Shown here in pieces: positions 10,653-20,794 of a DNA stretch of 64,000 nt. The notes beneath the pieces were generated by a model. It did no database searches. It was not told the origin of the DNA and was given only the letters and a program-made list of their open reading frames with translations. The position numbers and the translations under genes were made by a program. Each line of letters opens with the position of its first letter. Position 1 is the first letter of the stretch. This DNA comes from Candidula unifasciata (taxonomy: Eukaryota; Mollusca; Gastropoda; Stylommatophora; Geomitridae), in assembly GCA_905116865.2 (NCBI GenBank), contig CAJHNH020002557.1, positions 418,501 to 482,500 of the forward strand. Reading direction: 5' to 3'.

Positions 10653-10867
10653 AATACAGAAAATAAAACTATGCTGGCTGCTGAAGCTGGGGATAGTGTT
10701 TATGATAGTCCAAGAAAGTCAGTTCTCAACTAGAAAATCAATGTGCATTATATAGCTCTCTTATATTCATATTAACCCAAAACATTATGTATATATATAT
10801 ACATATATACACACACACATACATATCAATGGTGTTGTAATAGCACAACCAGCACACACAATTCTTC
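10653..10867. other. Non-genic stretch with (TA/CA)n
   Basis: Right flank of the LTR element. It contains a short TATATA/CACACA microsatellite at 10791-10830. Confidence 0.5.
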
Positions 10868-11338
10868 TTTTTACATTCAAGAGCCGCAAAGTGAGGTGGA
10901 ATTTTCGGGTTGCTTATCCACTTCTGGACTTTGCTTCAAAAATGTACTTTTGCCCTTGTTCTAAAACAAGAGATCTGTGCCTGTTCTACAATATGAAATC
11001 TGCGCTTGTTCTAAAACTTGAGTTCTGCACTTGTTCCAAAACTTGAGTTCTGCACTTGTTCCAAAACTTGAGTTCTTCACTTGTTCCAAAACTTGAGTTC
11101 TGCACTTGTTCCAAAAATTGAGTTTTGCGCTTGTGCCAAAACTTGAGTTTTTGCGAGCACATCCGTTAAACAGATCTGGATCATCTGTATGTAGACTGTT
11201 AGTTGCACACCTCACGGGCAGACGAACCGGCACTTACAAGGAAGCACTTGTAATTAGTCAACTTTTACTACATGCCGGTTGGGGAACGGTAAGTCTACTC
11301 CTTTTGTAACTCACAATGGGAACCCGGAACCCACAATA
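10868..11338 (-). repeat. Family A repeat with internal 24-bp amplification
   Basis: A reversed family A element in which the segment 'TTGTTCCAAAACTTGAGTTC' plus 'TGCAC' has been amplified to about seven or eight copies (10955-11150). Normal family A sequence ('CACATCCGTTAAACAGATCT') resumes after the array, up to 'GGAACCCACA'. Confidence 0.75.
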
Positions 11339-11429
11339 GGACAGCACACACACACACATATATAGCTCAGATATAGAACATAACAAGAAGTTAACAGTTC
11401 AAGAGGACCGATTTCATTACACTGAGGCC

Positions 11430-11713
11430 CCTGTGTGGGTTCCAGGGCCCTATTATAGGAAAAACAAGAATAGACCCACTGCCTACCCAAAAGCATGTCG
11501 TAAGAGTCGACTAATTGGGAGCTTTCTTCGAAGTCGGAGTGCATCTGCCTGAGAGGCAAGGAACCAGCAGTCTGCATACAAATGAGTCAGATCTGTAAAA
11601 CGGATGCACACGCAACACTCAGGTTCTGGAACCGGACTGCAGGCCAGCAGTGGATAAACAACCAGAACTTTCCACCAGTTTAAAGCTGGTGAACGCGAAG
11701 AAGAAAAAGATTA
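11430..11713 (+). repeat. Family A repeat, near full length, forward
   Basis: Runs from 'TGTGTGGGTTCCAGGGCCC' to 'GGTGAACGCGAAGAAGAAAA'. It is a good reference copy for the family and ends in a short GAA-rich tail. Confidence 0.85.
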
Positions 11714-12058
11714 CACTGAGTTATCCCACAAGGTTTGGTCTCTTTCTGTAAAAAAAAAAGCTGCTTGTTAAGACTACCACAAAGCACAAACTTCTGCAGC
11801 TCCAGTGAAAATCCCCCTGGATTTCTTGAAAAAAAAATTATGAACTGAACACGTGCATGACATGAACCTAAGACCTATACAGCATGAGACAAACAGCTTG
11901 ATCATGTCACCACAAAGACGCAACCTCCCTCAAATGAAAAGAAAATGCGAGCACAATCACTTGTTGCTAAAGGAGATCAAAGCACCATCTACCCGAAGGC
12001 AGGAAGATGAAGATGAGGTGTAGGCTGACACACACTAGACAAAACAATGACTACTTAC

Positions 12059-12152
12059 TGTGATGTTTATCCGCCAGTAAGATGAGAGAATTGGAAATGT
12101 CTCTCCGTCTGTAGAAACACATAACTTTGGCTTCAACATTTCCATTTTGAGT
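12059..12152 (-). CDS. MTA1: MTA coding exon 3
   Basis: 94 bp, from acceptor 'TTTCAG|ACTCAAAATGG' to donor 'A|GTAAGTAG'. Encodes [17 protein letters not shown] and [14 protein letters not shown], the BAH-domain strand region. Ends in phase 1, so one base of the next codon is carried over. Confidence 0.93.
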
Positions 12153-15100
12153 CTGAAATATCAAGACAACGTATGAATCTATGCCATAACCATTTTTTTT
12201 ACCTTACTGTCTTAAGTTACCAAATAGTCGTGAACATGTGGAAATTTCCAAAAACTAATTCTTACTAAACCTTCTTCACCTTCACTGGCTGTAAACTGGC
12301 AAATAGTTCTGGTTGTTCGTCAACTTCTGGACTTTGGTCTCGTTCCAGAATTTAGTTTTGTGTGCACATCTGTTCTACAGATCTGGTTTCATCACTTCTC
12401 AGGCAGAATTAGTCGTCTTTTATGATATGCTTGTTCTGGAGAAGTGGCTCTACACCCCCCCCCCCCCAGAACCAACACATGTTTTTCCTCTTAAACTCAA
12501 TTTTAACTGCAGGTCCTAAGAGTTTGGTTCACGACAATTTCATCTTCTTTCTAAAGTGATAAACTCTGCTAAATATTTACATATTTTTAGTGCCAGCAAA
12601 AGGGATATTTAAAACGTAGACACACACAAAAAAAGAAATTCAACAGAAGTTATCCCGTCAAGATAGCTTTGACATAAAAATGTTAAAGGCTGAGGGAGGA
12701 TTAAATTCAGTGTATAATTTCATACAGCATAAATAACAGCATTTCTTCCTGCAAAGAAGCTGTTTACCCACACAAAAAAGTCAGCAGCGGCAGTGACAAA
12801 CCCCCCCCCCCCTCCCCTTGATCTCAGAAAACATCCACACTGGCAAACTGAGGGACAGAGACCAAAACCCAAGCAGGCTATATTTACAGGTAGTCAAATA
12901 ACACTGTCATCATTCAGACTTGGAAAGCTACAAGATATTGACCTCAAATTATCTGTGCCCAACCTTCAAGAGTGAAGATGTGTTTAATGTTTAATTAAGC
13001 ATCAACATCACAGCACTTGAAACAGTCCCATAAGTGTTCTGTCCCCATCTTCAGCAGCAAGCGCTATGTTCCAATGGTACCAATTGCAGTCTGAAGATGT
13101 GTTCAACATATAAAAACCTAAATGCTAGTCGCTCACCTTATTCAGTTCCTCAATTCGCCTGATTTGATATGGCGCCGTCGACGATGTTTCAAAGAATACA
13201 TAATCTGCAAAAGGAGAAAATACTGCAAGATAATTCGCTGTGTGAAGTACAGAGCGCCAGGTGACTAGTCATTCAATGTATTGGGTAATTAGTGCCAGCA
13301 TCAAGCTGTGTACCTGCTGCTAGCCAGGTGAGAAAAAAATTGAACCATCTCCGAAACCTATTTGGCATAGAGGGCTAGACCTTCATCTTACAGACCAATC
13401 AGCACTCTGTCGGTGATGTGGTCAAAATCATGCCCTCTGTCTTCACTTCTGAAGACTTTTACCTGCTTCGTACTCTTTCAAGGCTGTGTCATTTTTATTA
13501 ATATCTCATGTATGAGACTCAGAGAGCAGGAAATCACCAAAACCCTGTTCAACCCTATAAGTTATACTAGGGGGGTCTTCTGTCCTGTATCTGCCAATGG
13601 AGGATAGGCCCCCAGCCAGACCATGCCTAGTGGTACCATCCTCTGTCGTGGCAAGCAGCTCATGGGGTACGTTACAGTTATAAATGTGGATAGATCTGCT
13701 GCCTTCCTTTCTCTCAGTGTATAAGTACATAATGTGAGAGAATACATTCAAGCAGAGAAAGAGTGGATGTTTTTCTGCTCTATTTGTTTATAGCCTATGC
13801 CTTGATGCCAATTTCTTCTCTCTTGGTCTCCCTTCCCTTAAAACTTGTCCTTTTTATTATGTACTAAAAGTTGTATCCTTCTAATGATGCTGTGTATGCT
13901 TTCTTATATATAGTGTGAAATATACAAGGTCTGACAATTAAGTGATGAGACTGATTTGATTATTATGAAGCAAAGCATGGAATCCATCCTTCATCTAAGA
14001 TCTGGCAACTTTTCATCACCGCCTGATAAGCAGACAGCAAACAAGCCGCCATTTTGTTGACCTAGTCAGAGGTGCATTGTTACATAATCAGCACGGAGCA
14101 AAAAGCCAACATTAAATTATGTTTAAAACTCAGAAAAAGTGCCACCGAGACAGCTAAATTGATGCAACAAGTTTATGGGGATAATTGTTTATCTTGTGCA
14201 TAAACTTGCAGGTGGTATTCACGATTCAAAAGTAGTGTGGAAGTGATTACTAACGCAACTAGACTTAGGCGCCCAATTTCTGTTCGTAATGAAGATCTTA
14301 TTGCAAAAGTCGGAGAACGGATACAAGAAGATTGTTTTTTGGCTGTCAGGATGAAGGCAGATGAATTTGATGTTAATAGAGAGACCATTTGTAAAATTTA
14401 AGTGCAAGATTTTGGCAAGAAAAAAGTTGCTTGCTGGTCTGTGCCTTCTTCATGACAATGCATCAGCTTAACGGGCGGTAGTTATACAGGAATTTTTTGG
14501 CCCTAAAATGAGTGTGTGTTCTCAACCATGCACCCTATTTTCCAGATTTGTCTCCTTGTGATTTTTTTCTATTCCCAAAATTAAAGCGACCATTGAAATA
14601 ATGATTCTTTGTTGATGACAGCCGTAACGATGTGGTACCAGTGTTTGTTAGATCGTGCCACTTGCTTTTCAATGCACAAAGGGCTTACTTTGAATAAAAT
14701 ACAGATTATATCTTCAACTTTTAATGATTTTAATTTTTATGGAATTAGTCTCATAACTCATTGTAGGACCTTGTACATGAATGCTGTAAAACAAAAGTGT
14801 GAAATGTACATAACGTGTATGAATGCTGTTTTGTGTATCCTCCACTACAGAAGCAACCCCATCCATTTTTGGCAGTTTGAGATCTGACTAGGCAGTTGTA
14901 CGTTCATTTGTTTGCCACTGCTTTCTGGGCAATCAGGTCACAATAACACTGTTGAAATCAACGTAAAGTGGTCTGCTGCCACAGTCTACAGCTGTAGCAG
15001 AACCGAGCATCTTGGAATTAGACACGGCTCTGGCAACTCCTAAGCTACAGCCGCTGTCACAAACAGGAATTAAATGTACAGTAGTGTTTTGTCCCACTGG

Positions 15101-17568
15101 TACTTGACAACACGGATACTCCAGCTGTCAAACTAATACAAGAAATAAAGTGGCTGACCATATCTTCCACACTCTATAAAATACAGGTCTAGCCCTATAT
15201 GCCCATTACACATAAAGGCACGGAAAAAGATCCTCACCAGAGACCTACAGCTCTAAATCAACAGACTAGCCAGTGCTGTTGTGCTTCTTGATGAGAATGT
15301 AACATAAGTCATTGATGCTGCTCATTTCTGTGGCCTTTTTAATTAGAAATGTAAGTATCCCTAAAGAGATTATTTTATCTGTGAAAATGTTTTCACCAAG
15401 AAGTCATTCGTAGTTAGTCTCCAGGCTTCTCCTACTGTTCATGAGTGTTCAAACCACCACCCACAAAATCAACAGATTTGCTGACATGATGCCTCAAACT
15501 TCGATATAACCCAGACAGTAAATTAAAGTCTTTACAACAAAGACTCTCTGCTTGACACCCATTCATTCCACTCAGCTACACCCACAAACACATATCCATC
15601 TCCGGAACCATAATGATTGCAGGAATGCTCTAATGATTGGGGAAAATATTCTGTCATGCTTGTGAAAGTAGCACTGGATCAGTGTCTACAAAGCAGTGTT
15701 ACCAATAATCAAATATTTGAAAAATCGGTTAAGTGACGTTAATCTCCCCAAAAAGAGAAGTTCACTTTTCCTTCACAAGTTTGCTGGGCTGGTCAACTTT
15801 CCTGAAGGTTACGGTTGTATCCCACTCTGCTGTTTGCTTTCTGTCTTGCATTTACATTTTCATTCCGAGAAAGAGAATGTCTGTGACATACGTTGCAGCA
15901 CTCTTGTGAGGAACAGACTAAATTTTACTTCTCTTAGCATTCGCCAGCTGTAAACTCAGGCAGACAGTTTTGACTGTTTATCCACTTCTGGACTGTGGCC
16001 TTATTCCAGAGTTTTGTGAAAATATATATTTTCCAGATTTGGTTTATTTGTATGCAGACTGTTGGTTCCTCATCTATGCTAGGAGGCAGCATGTCTGTTC
16101 TCTGTTTCCCTTTGTTGGGGCCATGGAATCTACACGGGGAAGACCCTCAATAAAATGACACCCCTCTTGCAACTGTAATATTCACACATTAAAATTAGCT
16201 CTCCCCTCGTGGTTTCTGGAGCCACACTCGTTGGGAAGGTGGGGGGTTGGGGAAGAATAGACCCACTGCCTCTCTAACAAAAGTAAGAGTCTGCTAATTA
16301 GGGTTTTTTACTTAGTGGGAGTGCATCTGCACAAAAAGCTTGAAACAAATAAGCCAGTTATGCGCACCACTATAACCCGTCAGAAAAAAACAAGCCCTCG
16401 CATTCTGTCATGTGAACACAGCTATTATTTTGTACAGATACCCCTCCATGGGGAAGCAGATGGCAAAGTGATCAGATCACTAGGCTCTTGTGTGGGAGAC
16501 CCGGGTTCAAATCCTTGACAAGGTGATGGAAGGTTATTCTCTGTCAGGGGTGGGAAAAAACATGCCAACATGCACTAGCAATGCTGTACTCATCCTCAGA
16601 CTCAAGACCAGGTGGAAATACACCTGCCCTTTTAAAAAAGCAGGTCCTAAAAGGCAAGCGCTTATTAAAAGTTAACTGAAATCAAATGAGTTGGACATAT
16701 AGATGCCAGCAGATATCACAGCTTTGTAGTTAACCAAAACACAATGTGTCAATCACCCTTTCAGGAGGGTATACAGAAGAAGTCAAGACTGCCTTTCTCT
16801 GCCAGAGTGGCAAGGAACAACTAACAGCACACACATAAGCCAGTAGAACAAATGTACATGCAAAACTCAGGCCCTAGCACAAAGCCAGTCTAAATGGATC
16901 AAAAACCAGGACTTTCCACCACAGCCTTTAGCCAATGAACAAGGGAAAAAGAGGATAATTCTGCGACCCTCTGTAAAACTGGTCACGGATTCTCAGCTAG
17001 AACCCGGTGTTGGAATGTACAGAAGCCTTTTTTCCCCCACAACATTGGTCCATTGGGTATATATGGTGCTTGACATTTGTAACAGACTAACTACTACTGG
17101 ACCACAACCACCACTGTACTGCAACTACCACAACCACCAATACAACTGATACTGTACCAAAAACTTCACTGTACGAGTACAACTGCAGAAGAATGGGTTG
17201 ATGAGGAAGACCAGGGAGCATATGAATGGACAATACAATGAGAACCTTACAATGATAAAGGTTCATAAGCATGCTCCGCACTGGGACATAAACTTTAGGG
17301 AGAGCTTCCATAAATCCTTGACATCACCATGGGGGTTCCAGGATGCCGTTTTGGTGGTTGGGGGGGGGGGGGGGGGGGGGGGGGGGGTGGGGGGGGGGGG
17401 GGGGGGGGGGGGGGGGGAAGAGAATCAGATTCTGGGGGTGTCCGAATCAATCTAGGGAGAGTAAGAATCAATTTCTGGGGTTGTAAGAATCCATTTCTAG
17501 GGGTGTAAATCCATTTCCAGGGATGTCAGAATTAAGTTTTTTTGGGTGTCAGAATCAGTTTCTATTCT

Positions 17569-17600
<32 letters not shown>

Positions 17601-20478
17601 GTCCAGAATCAATGTCTGTTGGTGTAAAAATCAGTTTTAGTGGGGGGGGGAAAGGGCTGTAAAAGTCATTTCCTGCTGGTGTAAGAATAAGTTTCAGGCG
17701 GGGGTGGGGGGGGGGGGGGGGGGGGTAAGAATCAGTTTCTGGTTTGTCCAAATCAGTTTCTGGGGGTTTGAGAATATCAGGACAGAAGAGAAAATGTGAT
17801 TACACAAACAGGCAGAAGTAAGAAAACACAGAAGTTATTTTTATAATGGTCTGAAGAATAAGATAAATTGAATTGATTTATGGTCAAAGGATTGTACAGA
17901 AAAAAAAAAAAAAAAAACGGGCCTCTTCTGGTCAATGTTATTTTATCATTAAAGTTCTTCATCACAGATCTTCAGATGTCAAGGTGAATATATTCCAAGA
18001 AAGCAGCAGACAACTTGAAGTTGATATCTGTATAAAGCTGTCCTCAAATAGAACGGGTATGGGTTACAATTCTTCTTCTGCATCTACCATTACAAGTGTG
18101 GTTAGCACACTGTGCTGGGGTTTACATCCTATTTCAGAAAATTGTTAATTAGTCATGCTGACGACAAACTTGTTATGGGGGATCAGCGAGTCAATATTAG
18201 TCCGTCAAAATGTGGTCCTCTACGAACAGAACACTGCAGGCTTAACTACCACATGCATAAAATAAAGATTGTACAGTCCCCCCAGTGTGCCTGTCAAAAA
18301 GGACCCCAAACACATCAGCACATTCTGCAGACCTGCCCACTCTACCTGCAACTTCAAAAAGACACCTGGCCTCAAGAGCAGAGTATGCAGAGCAAGCTAT
18401 GGGGAACCATGCAGGACCTGCAGCTGACATGCGAGTTCATAGAGGCAACCCACCTGATGGTCTGATCTGAGCATACAAATCCGAACGCAAAGAAGAAGAA
18501 GAAAGAAAATGTGGTCCTAAAACCTATAAGATGGTCGGCTACAATAATTTCTCTTCTCTGCCTGTTCTTGTTCGCATTTACCATCGATAAGACGTGGTTG
18601 TTCCTCCAATGTCGAACTTTGGTCATGTTTCAGGGCCTGGGTGGTGCATGAACATACGTTTTGCTGTACAATGATGATTTTAAAATCTAAATTTATGGAC
18701 ATTTTCATCATTTTATAAATTGCCTCTGGACAGAGAAAATGCCTACCCCCTAACCACCCCCCCCCCCCCCAAAAAAAAAAACATTATAATGGTTGGCAGT
18801 TCTAGATGTAACTCTTTACTAAAGGAATACTGGATGGAGGAGTGAAGAGTTAATGGACAACGTTACATGTAGGCAGACTGAGATGAATGTGGGAATGTGC
18901 TGTAACAATGCAGGACAGGGGTTATTGGAGACATCACACCTGACCTCCAATGCGGAGATGTCACTTTGATTAGAGCAATATACAGGGCTTATCAATCAGC
19001 TGTTAAGAGGACATTTTCATGATCAGATATAATTTCCTTGTCAAACAAATTCTAAAACAGGTATCAAAGATTCCTTATGAAAAGAAAAGCCAAGACAGTA
19101 AAGTGGTCACCATATGTCATAATTCGGCAGTGTTTTGTTTTCTTCGCATTCAGCTGTTGTAAAATCCAGTCAACACAAGTTCTGCTCGTTCGTCCAACTG
19201 TGGACTTTAGTCTTGTTCCAGAACCTGCGTTTTGCGTGCACATCTGTTTATCAGATCTTGCTTATATGTATGCAGACCACTGGTTCCTTGCCTTTCAGGC
19301 AGACGCACTCCCGACTTCGAAGAAAGCTCCTAATTAGTTCACTCCTACGACAAGCTTTTGGGTAGTTAGTAGGCAGTGAGTGGGTCCATTCTTTTTTTCC
19401 TCACAATGGGGCCCCGGAACCCACAGGGAGATATAATTCAGTAGTGTAATCTATATGAAGACATGTTATAAGCCTAAAAGCAAATCTGGTATGAGATTTT
19501 ATTCAGTTTTAGTCAGTATAAAATAAACATTTTTTTTTTCAAAATTTTTTATAGATTGTATGAATGGATGCATCATTATATAATATTTATTTTGTGGGTT
19601 TTTTTTTAAACTATAATAAAGAAATACTAAACCCATGAAACTAGGTATATATATACATTTTTAACATTTCATTGAATGTATTTTAGTCTATGTGGTGCAA
19701 GTAAGAAAGTGCCTGGTTGTGGCAGGGGGGAAGACTTTGGGACTCCTTTCCATCCATGATCTTCATCTTTATCTTTATCAATCAGCTCATCTAATTCAAG
19801 TATGACATTACTGATAATTGTAATTGTTAAAAAAAAATTTATTTAAAGGTGTATAAAACCTGCAAGAGAAGGAAAAAATGAACTTTGCGAGAAACTGAAG
19901 ACGTATGTTTGAGAATTTGAAATGTGCCGAGGTTGTCAACAGTTTCCCTCCCCACCCTTCTTCTCACAAGTCGACATTGTTATCTTCAACAAATAGTCCC
20001 CCAAGACATTCACGGTCTTTGATTACGCCAAATCCCAGTCTATTTTCGCCATTTAATTAATATGTGATGATAGTTTATCAAAAATGGTTTCCAAAAAATG
20101 TAAAAAACCGTCATGTTTGACAGGGAGTTTTTGAGATATTGAAAGAACAAAAATCGAAGCGATCGGTGACCGTATCACGCCTCAATGAATGCGCGTGAAA
20201 TGGCTTCAGAAGGAAGGAAAATATGGCTAAAAGATAAGCTTTACCGGTTAAAAACAACATAATTCGTAAATTACCGATTAAATTTTCTCGAAATAAAGAA
20301 CTTTAAGAAACTTAAAATTGCTTTATGGTGTCAGAAAAGCTGTGAAAAGTTTTTCAAAGTATCAATGCGCTGTTCAGTTTTGGTGGTGAGGCATGCTCGC
20401 TACTTTCCTCTTTCAATCAAACATGATCGACAACAATTTTTCCCACTTACCTCCGACTCTGTACATATTCGCCGACAT
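12059..20478 (-). CDS. MTA1: MTA (metastasis-associated) family protein, first three coding exons
   Basis: MTA proteins are core subunits of the NuRD nucleosome-remodelling and histone-deacetylase complex in the nucleus. The three exons join in phase to 63 residues beginning [11 protein letters not shown], followed by the family-typical 'IRRIEELNK', '[18 protein letters not shown]' and 'LADKH'. This is the beginning of the BAH domain, which in MTA proteins follows directly on the start Met. The remaining BAH, ELM2, SANT and GATA-finger parts must lie beyond the left edge, because no further matching exon was found between 1 and 12058. Vertebrates have three paralogues; here I can only say MTA1/2/3-like. 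Intron 1 is 7.2 kb, intron 2 is 984 bp, and intron 3 exceeds 12 kb and hosts the LTR retrotransposon. Confidence 0.93.
12270..12450 (-). repeat. Family A repeat, partial
   Basis: Reverse copy in MTA intron 2: 'CTTCTTCACCTTCACTGGC', then 'CACATCTGTTCTACAGATCTGG' and 'TCTCAGGCAGA'. The distal part is lost. Bordered by a poly-C run at 12456-12469. Confidence 0.7.
13137..13204 (-). CDS. MTA1: MTA coding exon 2
   Basis: 68 bp between acceptor 'TTTTGCAG|ATTATG' and donor 'AATAAG|GTGAGC'. Completes the Asp codon split from exon 1 and encodes [20 protein letters not shown] plus NK. Closely matches the conserved start of MTA BAH domains. Confidence 0.93.
13330..13475 (-). repeat. SINE family S2, 3' part
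   Basis: Minus-strand copy with 'GGGCTAGACCTTCATCTTACAG' and 'CAATCAGCACT' matching the S2 core in reverse. The tRNA-like head is missing. Confidence 0.6.
13925..14773 (+). mobile_element. mariner-type DNA transposon, internally deleted
   Basis: Terminal inverted repeats (left CAAGGTCTGACAATTAAGTG, right end on the minus strand CAAGGTCCTACAATGAGTTA) are flanked by TA on both sides, the Tc1/mariner target. The reading direction is plus. The left half retains helix-turn-helix-region fragments in broken frames. The right half has the catalytic-domain stretch 'LNHAPY' / '[17 protein letters not shown]' (14520-14590). The join near 14430-14450 drops a large part of the transposase, and stops and frameshifts are frequent, so this is a dead copy of 849 bp. 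Confidence 0.88.
14880..15065 (-). repeat. SINE family S1, decayed copy
   Basis: Minus-strand resemblance to the S1 copies at 1-175 and 54370-54655: tRNA-like head at the right (15000-15055), then 'TTGATTTCAACAGTG', with the far end at 'GTACGTTCATTTGTTTGCC'. Clearly older than the other two. Confidence 0.6.
15140..15250 (+). repeat. SINE family S2, 3' fragment
   Basis: Plus-strand match to the S2 end: 'CTATAAAATACAGGTCTAGC', 'CCTATATGCCCATTACACAT' and 'AAAGGCACGG'. The head is missing. Confidence 0.65.
15251..15935. other. MTA intron 1 sequence without recognised feature
   Basis: No exon, inverted repeat or tandem structure was recognised. The plus-strand frame at 15696-15953 shows no family resemblance. 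Confidence 0.4.
15938..16140 (-). repeat. Family A repeat, partial
   Basis: Reverse copy from 'CATTCGCCAGCTGTAAACTC' through 'TTTGTATGCAGACTGTTGG' to a shortened end 'GGAATCTACACGGGGAAG'. Confidence 0.7.
16200..16370 (+). repeat. Family A repeat, 5' part
   Basis: Plus copy: 'AGAATAGACCCACTGCCT', 'AAGAGTCTGCTAATTAGGG' and 'GTGGGAGTGCATCTGC'. It breaks off near 16370; its 3' half may be the piece at 16770-16950. Confidence 0.6.
16440..16530 (+). repeat. tRNA-like SINE head
   Basis: 'GGCAAAGTGATCAG' (box A-like) and, about 45 bp later, 'GGGTTCAAATCC' (box B-like) give a tRNA-like module inserted between two family A pieces. No complete cloverleaf was confirmed. Confidence 0.45.
16770..16950 (+). 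repeat. Family A repeat, 3' part
   Basis: Plus copy with 'GCAAGGAACAACTAACAG', 'AAAACTCAGGCCCTAG' and 'CCAGGACTTTCCACCA', ending in a degraded GAA-like tail. Confidence 0.6.
17341..17770 (+). repeat. G-run minisatellite in MTA intron 1
   Basis: Degenerate units of the type 'GTAAGAATCAGTTTCTGG' are separated by G tracts. The longest are 17360-17417 (57 bases with one T) and 17571-17599. On the MTA transcript strand these are C-rich. Confidence 0.8.
17771..18105. other. MTA intron 1 sequence, poly-A run
   Basis: Contains a poly-A run at 17901-17917, possibly the tail of an old retroposon. Nothing else recognised. Confidence 0.4.
18110..18512 (+). mobile_element. LINE 3' end with zinc-knuckle domain
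   Basis: The ORF from 18112 contains '[14 protein letters not shown]', then '[20 protein letters not shown]' and '[15 protein letters not shown]', the Cys/His knuckle and end of RNase H-type non-LTR ORF2 proteins. The coding part stops at 18465 and is followed by 'CCGAACGCAAAGAAGAAGAA', a GAA tail. It is 5'-truncated and lacks RT. Confidence 0.8.
18513..19134. other. MTA intron 1 sequence without recognised feature
   Basis: Includes a C run followed by an A run at 18758-18781. No exon or clear mobile element. Confidence 0.4.
19135..19435 (-). repeat. Family A repeat, near full length, reverse
   Basis: From 'CTTCGCATTCAGCTGTTGTA' to 'GGGGCCCCGGAACCCACAGG'. All family landmarks are present, including 'CAGGCAGACGCACTCCGACT'. 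Confidence 0.8.
19436..20445. other. AT-rich start of MTA intron 1
   Basis: About 1 kb of AT-rich DNA directly downstream of exon 1 (minus strand). No mobile element recognised. Confidence 0.4.
20451..20478 (-). CDS. MTA1: MTA coding exon 1
   Basis: 28 coding bases, MSANMYRVG plus one base of the next codon, then donor 'GGAG|GTAAGTGGG'. The start context on the minus strand is 'CAAAAAATGTCGG' with A at -3. The exon is identified by its in-phase join to exon 2 (GDYVFFE) and by the strong MTA family start. Confidence 0.92.
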
Positions 20479-20720
20479 TTTTTGCATGGGTAAACGATAT
20501 CAACAACTTCAATGGATCAACGATGGCGATAATGGCCAGCATGTGTTCGCGGGGCATGCACAGGTTAAGTCCGACCCCCAATCACCCCCCAAAGAGACTG
20601 ATCACAAAGTCGCCATTTCTCGGACCTACTACTGTCTTCCTCTTTCTGCCAGTGACGTCATTCGTCCTTCGGCAACGTTCTCTTTTCACTTGTCAAAATC
20701 CACCTCAGGAGGAAGACTTG
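20479..20720 (-). promoter_or_regulatory. MTA1: MTA 5' UTR and probable core promoter
   Basis: Upstream of the MTA start on the minus strand. It contains a palindromic CRE (TGACGTCA, 20653-20660) about 175 bp before the ATG, and a YY1-like 'AAATGGCGAC' on the minus strand near 20609-20618. The GC content is higher than in the surrounding AT-rich DNA. The transcription start cannot be fixed from sequence alone. Confidence 0.5.
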
Positions 20721-20794
20721 CTTCAGACATATAACAAACTGGGTATCAAACTGCATGCCTGGGTCTCAGCTCTGTGACTCTTTTGTCATTCTTT

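Noticed and set aside
20393..20734. Plus-strand ORF of 113 codons
   Set aside because: It covers the MTA first exon and promoter in antisense and resembles no protein I know.
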